Origin: Micromonospora sp. DSM 45708
GTDB taxonomy: Bacteria; Actinomycetota; Actinomycetes; Mycobacteriales; Micromonosporaceae
Length of the DNA: 64,000 nucleotides
Direction of reading: 5' to 3'
NCBI RefSeq assembly: GCF_039566955.1
Contig: NZ_CP154796.1
Span: 2,418,001-2,482,000 of the forward strand
A model generated the notes under the pieces. That model worked only from the letters and a program-made list of their open reading frames with translations. It was not told the origin of the DNA and made no database searches. Below, in pieces: positions 58,051 through 64,000 of this stretch. Position 1 is the first letter of the stretch; each line of letters starts with the position of its first letter. The position numbers and the translations under genes were made by a program.

Positions 58051-59049
58051 ATGCGAACCAGGAGTACCGCCCGCACGGTGATCGCGGTCCTGACCGGCGT
58101 GCTGCTCGCCGGCGGCATGGTCGCGTGCGGCAACAGCGACACCGGCGGCGATTCCGGCAGTGGCGGCAGCGACAAGCTCGTCCTGGGCTTCTCCCAGGTC
58201 GGCGCGGAGAGCGGCTGGCGGACCGCCAACACCACCTCGATCAAGGAGGCGGCGGGTCAGGCCGGTGTCGAGCTGAAGTTCGACGACGCGCAGCAGAAGC
58301 AGGAGAACCAGATCAAGGCGATCCGGAACTTCATCCAGCAGAAGGTCGACGTCATCGCCTTCTCGCCGGTGGTGGAGTCCGGCTGGGACACCGTGCTCAA
58401 GGAGGCCAAGGACGCCAAGATCCCGGTGATCCTGACCGACCGCGCGGTCGACTCGGCCGACAAGTCGCTCTACAAGACGTTCCTCGGCTCGGACTTCGTC
58501 AAGGAGGGCCGGCTCGCCGGTGAGTGGCTGGTGGAGCAGAAGAAGGCGGCCACCGGTCCGGTCAACATCGTCGAGCTTCAGGGCACGACCGGCTCGGCGC
58601 CGGCGAACGACCGGAAGAAGGGCTTCGGCGAGGCCATCGCGGCCAACCCCAACCTGAAGATCGTCGCGTCGCAGTCCGGTGACTTCACCCGCGCCGGCGG
58701 CAAGCAGGTCATGGAGCAGTTCCTGAAGGCCAACCCGAAGATCGACGTGCTCTTCGCGCACAACGACGACATGGGCCTGGGCGCGCTCGAGGCGATCACC
58801 GCGGCCGGCAAGGTGCCCGGCAAGGACATCACCATCATCACCGTGGACGCGGTGAAGGACGGCATGCAGGCGCTCGCGGACGGCAAGTTCAACTTCATCG
58901 CCGAGTGCAGCCCGCTGCTCGGCCCGCAGCTGATGGACCTGGCCAAGAAGGTCAAGGCCGGCGAGGAGGTGCCGCCCCGGATCGAGACCGAGGAGACCAC
59001 CTTCACGCAGGCGACGGCGAAGGAAGCGCTGCCCAACCGCAAGTACTGA
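58051..59049 (+). CDS. ytfQ: Sugar-binding lipoprotein (YtfQ-like) of the arabinose operon importer
   Basis: A 332-residue lipoprotein (lipobox GMVAC). The mature start LVLGFSQVGAESGWRTANTTSIKEAA and segments IAFSPVVESGWDTVLKEAKDA, IPVILTDRAVD and FLGSDFVKEGRLAGEWL are those of the YtfQ galactofuranose-binding family. In an arabinose operon the natural ligand may be arabinofuranose or L-arabinose (inference). GAGGAGAACA precedes ATG 58051. Confidence 0.92.
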   Translation: MRTRSTARTVIAVLTGVLLAGGMVACGNSDTGGDSGSGGSDKLVLGFSQVGAESGWRTANTTSIKEAAGQAGVELKFDDAQQKQENQIKAIRNFIQQKVDVIAFSPVVESGWDTVLKEAKDAKIPVILTDRAVDSADKSLYKTFLGSDFVKEGRLAGEWLVEQKKAATGPVNIVELQGTTGSAPANDRKKGFGEAIAANPNLKIVASQSGDFTRAGGKQVMEQFLKANPKIDVLFAHNDDMGLGALEAITAAGKVPGKDITIITVDAVKDGMQALADGKFNFIAECSPLLGPQLMDLAKKVKAGEEVPPRIETEETTFTQATAKEALPNRKY

Positions 59050-59123
59050 GCCCCACACCGGGGGTCGCCGTCGCACCGACGGCGGCCTCCGTGCCACCAC
59101 CGTTTCAGAAGAGGTCCGATGGC

Positions 59124-60661
<1,538 letters not shown>

Positions 60662-60665
<4 letters not shown>

Positions 60666-61732
60666 ACACCCTCACCGACCGCCTCCGCCCGCTGACCGGG
60701 CACCGCCTGTTCTGGCCGGCCCTCGTGCTCGTGGTCATGATCCTCGCGAACACGGTCTACCGGCCCGGCTTCCTCGCCGTGGAGGTCAAGAGCGGCCACC
60801 TGTACGGCACCCCGATCGACATCCTCCGGTTGAGCGCGCCGCTGATCCTCGTCGCGCTCGGGATGACCCTGGTCATCGCCACCGGCGGCATCGACCTGTC
60901 CGTCGGCTCGCTCTGCGCCATCAGCGGCGCGATCGCCTGCCTGCACATCAGCGAGGCGGCCGACCCGAACAGCCCGTCCACCGTGCTCACCGCGCTGGCC
61001 CTGGCGTTCGGCGTCGCGCTGGTGCTCGGCGCTTGGAACGGGGTGCTGGTCGCGGTGATCGGCATCCAGCCCATCATCGCCACGCTGATCCTCATGGTGG
61101 CCGGCCGCGGGATCGCCCAGCTCGTCACCGAGGGCCAGATCATCACGATCAACTCCGGCCCGTACCGGGCCATCGGGCTCGGGCACTTCCTGACGCTGCC
61201 GCTGGCCATCCTGATCGCGCTGGCCGCCGCGCTGCTGGTGGCCGCGTTCACCCGGCGCACCGCGCTCGGGCTGATCGTCGAGTCGGTCGGCGGCAACGCC
61301 GAGGCCAGTCGGCTGGCCGGCATCCGGTCCCGGCGCATCGTCTTCCTCGTCTACGTGGTCAGCGCCGCCTGTGCCGCGCTCGCCGGCTTCATGGTCACCG
61401 CGAACGTGTCCAGCGCGGACGGCAACGCCGCCGGGCTCTGGATCGAACTCGACGCGATCCTCGCGGTGGTCATCGGCGGCACCTCGCTGGCCGGTGGCCG
61501 GTTCTCGCTCAGCGGCACCGTCCTCGGTGCGCTGATCATCCAGACGCTGACCACCACGGTGTACGCCATGAACATTTCGCCGCAGACGTCGCTGCTCTTC
61601 AAGGCCGTCGTCGTCATCGCCGTCTGCCTCGTGCAGGCCCCGGCGTTCCGGGCCCGGTTCCGTCGCCGCCGACGCGGCGTCGAGCCCGGCCCGGCGACCC
61701 CGCAGCGGGAGAAGGAGCAGGTGCCGGCATGA
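60662..61732 (+). CDS. ytfT: Sugar ABC transporter permease 1 (YtfT-like)
   Basis: A 356-residue BPD_transp_2 permease with about 8-10 helices; [22 protein letters not shown] and VESVGGNAEASRLAGI are typical. The start overlaps the ATPase stop and its own stop overlaps permease 2, so the set is tightly coupled. It pairs with permease 2 to form a heterodimeric channel, as in the YtfT-YjfF system. Confidence 0.93.
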
Positions 61733-62721
61733 CCAGCACGTCGTTGACCACCCGCCGGTCCTGGCGGCCCAGCCTGTCCCGGCGGCACGTCCCGGTCCTG
61801 GCCACCCTCACGTTGTTGCTGGTCATGTACGGCATCGGGGTGTCCCAGTACCGCGCCTTCTCCAACGTCCAGGTCGTCTTCAACGTCTTCATCGATAACG
61901 GTTTCGTGCTCGTGGTCGCGGTCGGCATGACGTTCGTGATCCTCACCGGCGGCATCGACCTGTCCGTCGGCGCGGTCGTCGCGATGACCGCGATGGTGTC
62001 GGCCGCGCTGCTGCGCGACGGGGTGCCGGCGGCCCTGGTGCTCGTCATCGCGTTGCTCATCGGCCCGATCCTGGGGTTCCTGATGGGCTGCGCGATCCAC
62101 TTCTTCGACATCCAACCGTTCATCGTCACGCTCGCCGGGATGTTCTTCGCCCGGGGCATGTGCACGTTCATCAGCGGCGCCTCGATCTCCATCACCGACG
62201 GTTTCTGGACCGGCATGTCCCAGGAGCGCATCGGCAATCCGGCCGGGAACTTCGTGTCGATCAGTGTGCTGATCGCGTTCGCGGTGGTCCTGGTCGCCGC
62301 GTACGTGCTGGCGTACACCCGGTTCGGCCGCAACGTGTACGCGGTCGGCGGCAACGCGCAGTCGGCGCTGCTGATGGGACTGCCGGTCGGGCGCACCCGG
62401 ATCGCCGTCTACACCATCAGCGGGTTGTGCTCGGCGATCGGCGGCATCCTGCTGTCGTTCTACACGCTCTCCGGCGCGCCGCTGATCGCCGTCGGCATGG
62501 AGCTGGACGTGATCGCCGCGGTCGTGATCGGCGGGACCGTCCTGACCGGCGGGTCCGGCTACGTCTTCGGCACTGTTCTCGGCGTGCTGGTGCTCGGCGT
62601 CATCCAGACGCTGATCACGTTCGACGGCAGCCTCAACTCCTGGTGGACGAAGATCGTGATCGGCGGGCTGCTGTTCGCGTTCATCCTCCTCCAGCGCCTC
62701 ATCGGCATCCGGTTCAAGTGA
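61729..62721 (+). CDS. yjfF: Sugar ABC transporter permease 2 (YjfF-like)
   Basis: A 330-residue BPD_transp_2 permease. Landmarks: [64 protein letters not shown], ending RLIGIRFK. Together with the preceding gene it makes the YtfT/YjfF pair that distinguishes this importer from single-permease RbsC types. ATG 61729 overlaps the previous stop (ATGA); araA follows after 26 bp. Confidence 0.93.
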   Translation: MTSTSLTTRRSWRPSLSRRHVPVLATLTLLLVMYGIGVSQYRAFSNVQVVFNVFIDNGFVLVVAVGMTFVILTGGIDLSVGAVVAMTAMVSAALLRDGVPAALVLVIALLIGPILGFLMGCAIHFFDIQPFIVTLAGMFFARGMCTFISGASISITDGFWTGMSQERIGNPAGNFVSISVLIAFAVVLVAAYVLAYTRFGRNVYAVGGNAQSALLMGLPVGRTRIAVYTISGLCSAIGGILLSFYTLSGAPLIAVGMELDVIAAVVIGGTVLTGGSGYVFGTVLGVLVLGVIQTLITFDGSLNSWWTKIVIGGLLFAFILLQRLIGIRFK

Positions 62722-62747
62722 CGGCTCCTAGCGCGGAAGGCAACAAC

Positions 62748-64000
62748 ATGGCAACTCACCCCCAGCCCGAGGTCTGGTTCCTCACCGGCAGTCAGGGCCT
62801 CTACGGCGAGGACACGCTCCGACAGGTCGCCGACCAGTCCCGGGAGATCGCCGCCCGGTTGGACGCCTCGCCGGACATCCCGGTCCGGGTGTGCTGGAAG
62901 CCGGTCCTGACCTCCAGCGCGGACATTCTGGCGGTGTGCCGGGACGCGGCCGTGCAGGGCGCGGTCGGGGTGATCGCCTGGATGCACACGTTCTCGCCGG
63001 CGAAGATGTGGATCGCCGGGCTGGACGCGCTGCAGACGCCGCTGCTGCACCTGCACACGCAGGCCAACGTGGCGCTGCCGTGGGACACCATCGACATGGA
63101 CTTCATGAACCTGAACCAGGCCGCGCACGGCGACCGCGAGTTCGGGTACATCCAGACCCGGCTCGGGGTGGCCCGCAAGACGGTCGCCGGCCACGTCACC
63201 GACCCGCGGGTGGTCGGTCGGGTGGCGGCCTGGGCCCGCGCGGCGGTCGGCTGGTCGTCGATGCGGACGTTGCGGCTGGCCCGGTTCGGCGACAACATGC
63301 GCGACGTCGCGGTGACCGAGGGGGACAAGGTCGAGGCGGAGCTGCGGTTCGGCGTCTCGGTCAACACCTACGGCGTCAACGACCTGGTCGACGCGGTCGA
63401 CCAGGTAGCCGACGCGCAGGTGGACGACCTGGTCAAGGAGTACGACGACACCTACCGGGTGGACGCCGCGCTGCGCCCCGGCGGCGACCGGCACGACTCG
63501 CTGCGCTACGCCGCCCGCCAGGAGCTGGGTCTGCGCACGTTCCTGGACGCCGGCGGCTTCCGCGCGTTCACCACGAACTTCGAGGACCTGGGCGGCCTGC
63601 GCCAGCTCCCCGGCATCGCGGTGCAGCGGCTGATGGCCGACGGTTACGGGTTCGGCGGCGAGGGGGACTGGAAGACCTCCGTGCTGGTACGGACGTTGAA
63701 GGCGATGGCCGTCGGCGTCGAGGGCGGCACGTCCTTCATGGAGGACTACACCTACGACCTGTCGGTCGGGCACGAGCTGGTCCTCGGCGCGCACATGCTG
63801 GAGGTGTGCCCGAGCATCGCCGCGGACGTGCCGACGGCGGAGGTGCACCCGTTGAGCATCGGTGGGCGGGAGGACCCGGTCCGGCTGGTCTTCGACGCGG
63901 CGTCCGGCCCGGCCGTGGTGCTCGGCATGGCCGACATGGGGGAGCGGTTCCGGCTGGTGGCCAACGTGGTCGACGTGGTGCCGCCGCCGCAGCCGTTGCG
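62748..64000 (+). CDS. araA: L-arabinose isomerase AraA, partial (3' end outside window)
   Basis: The first 417 codons of a protein normally about 500 residues long. It converts L-arabinose to L-ribulose. Start [24 protein letters not shown] is characteristic; later landmarks are [39 protein letters not shown] and the catalytic/metal Glu residues in [12 protein letters not shown] and FMEDYTYDL, with metal His in [23 protein letters not shown] precedes ATG 62748. It closes the araB-araD-importer-araA operon as far as visible. Confidence 0.97.
   Translation, partial: MATHPQPEVWFLTGSQGLYGEDTLRQVADQSREIAARLDASPDIPVRVCWKPVLTSSADILAVCRDAAVQGAVGVIAWMHTFSPAKMWIAGLDALQTPLLHLHTQANVALPWDTIDMDFMNLNQAAHGDREFGYIQTRLGVARKTVAGHVTDPRVVGRVAAWARAAVGWSSMRTLRLARFGDNMRDVAVTEGDKVEAELRFGVSVNTYGVNDLVDAVDQVADAQVDDLVKEYDDTYRVDAALRPGGDRHDSLRYAARQELGLRTFLDAGGFRAFTTNFEDLGGLRQLPGIAVQRLMADGYGFGGEGDWKTSVLVRTLKAMAVGVEGGTSFMEDYTYDLSVGHELVLGAHMLEVCPSIAADVPTAEVHPLSIGGREDPVRLVFDAASGPAVVLGMADMGERFRLVANVVDVVPPPQPL

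Overview
The window is very GC-rich and densely coded, with many GTG starts, leaderless-looking genes, SARP/BTAD regulators, Ser/Thr kinases, and secreted hydrolases carrying CBM2 or ricin-type modules. This points to a filamentous actinobacterium, most likely Micromonosporaceae (Micromonospora-like). That assignment is an inference from gene content and style; no rRNA or other taxonomic marker is present.

Layout. 1-1.6 kb: the end of an SRPBCC gene with its ArsR repressor, and an orphan BtrH-like protein. 1.9-2.9 kb: a secreted GH11 xylanase. 3.0-5.8 kb: a fur-katG oxidative-stress pair. 5.9-8.7 kb: a lower-GC NACHT NTPase, a candidate defence gene. 8.8-10.2 kb: a response-regulator remnant fused by deletion to a lipoprotein gene. 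10.5-12.7 kb: alpha-amylase with two CBM20 domains. 12.7-14.5 kb: an MFS exporter and its HTH regulator. 14.9-18.7 kb: GH43 and GH27 enzymes with ricin-type lectin domains. 18.8-26.1 kb (minus): an L-fucose operon with GH29 fucosidase, sugar ABC transporter, fuconate dehydratase and a 71-codon remnant that fuses two further pathway genes. 26.3-30.8 kb: a STAS protein and a giant hybrid sensor/phosphatase. 31.1-33.8 kb: rifamycin phosphotransferase rph behind a rifamycin-associated element. 33.8-35.5 kb: a membrane Ser/Thr kinase. 35.7-37.2 kb: a GH54 arabinofuranosidase. 37.4-42.5 kb (minus): a complete, translationally coupled STM4011-STM4015 cluster, a conserved system of unknown function. 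42.7-47.6 kb: two AfsR-like regulators flanking a membrane protein. 47.8-50.6 kb: GH10 xylanase and CE1 esterase sharing an almost identical CBM2. 51-55 kb: a ChvE-type multiple-monosaccharide importer. 55.6-64 kb: araB-araD, a YtfQRT-YjfF-type importer and araA (cut by the window end).

How it works together. Most of the window is plant cell wall, starch and fucoside utilisation. Secreted xylanases, esterase, arabinofuranosidase and arabinopyranosidase/galactosidase-type enzymes release pentoses. Two ABC importers bring them in, and AraA/AraB/AraD convert arabinose to xylulose-5-phosphate. Ten 14-bp palindromic operators related to TGTTAGCGCTAACA, four of them placed just downstream of a TTGACG -35 hexamer, tie the GH43-GH27, GH29/fucose, GH54, GH10, chvE and araB units into one apparent LacI-type regulon. 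No LacI-family gene lies in the window. Different operators precede the xylanase GH11 gene (CGAAAGTTTCG) and the amylase gene (MalR-like repeats).

The least understood parts are the STM4011-4015 cluster, the NACHT gene, the orphan BtrH-like protein, and two apparent deletion scars.
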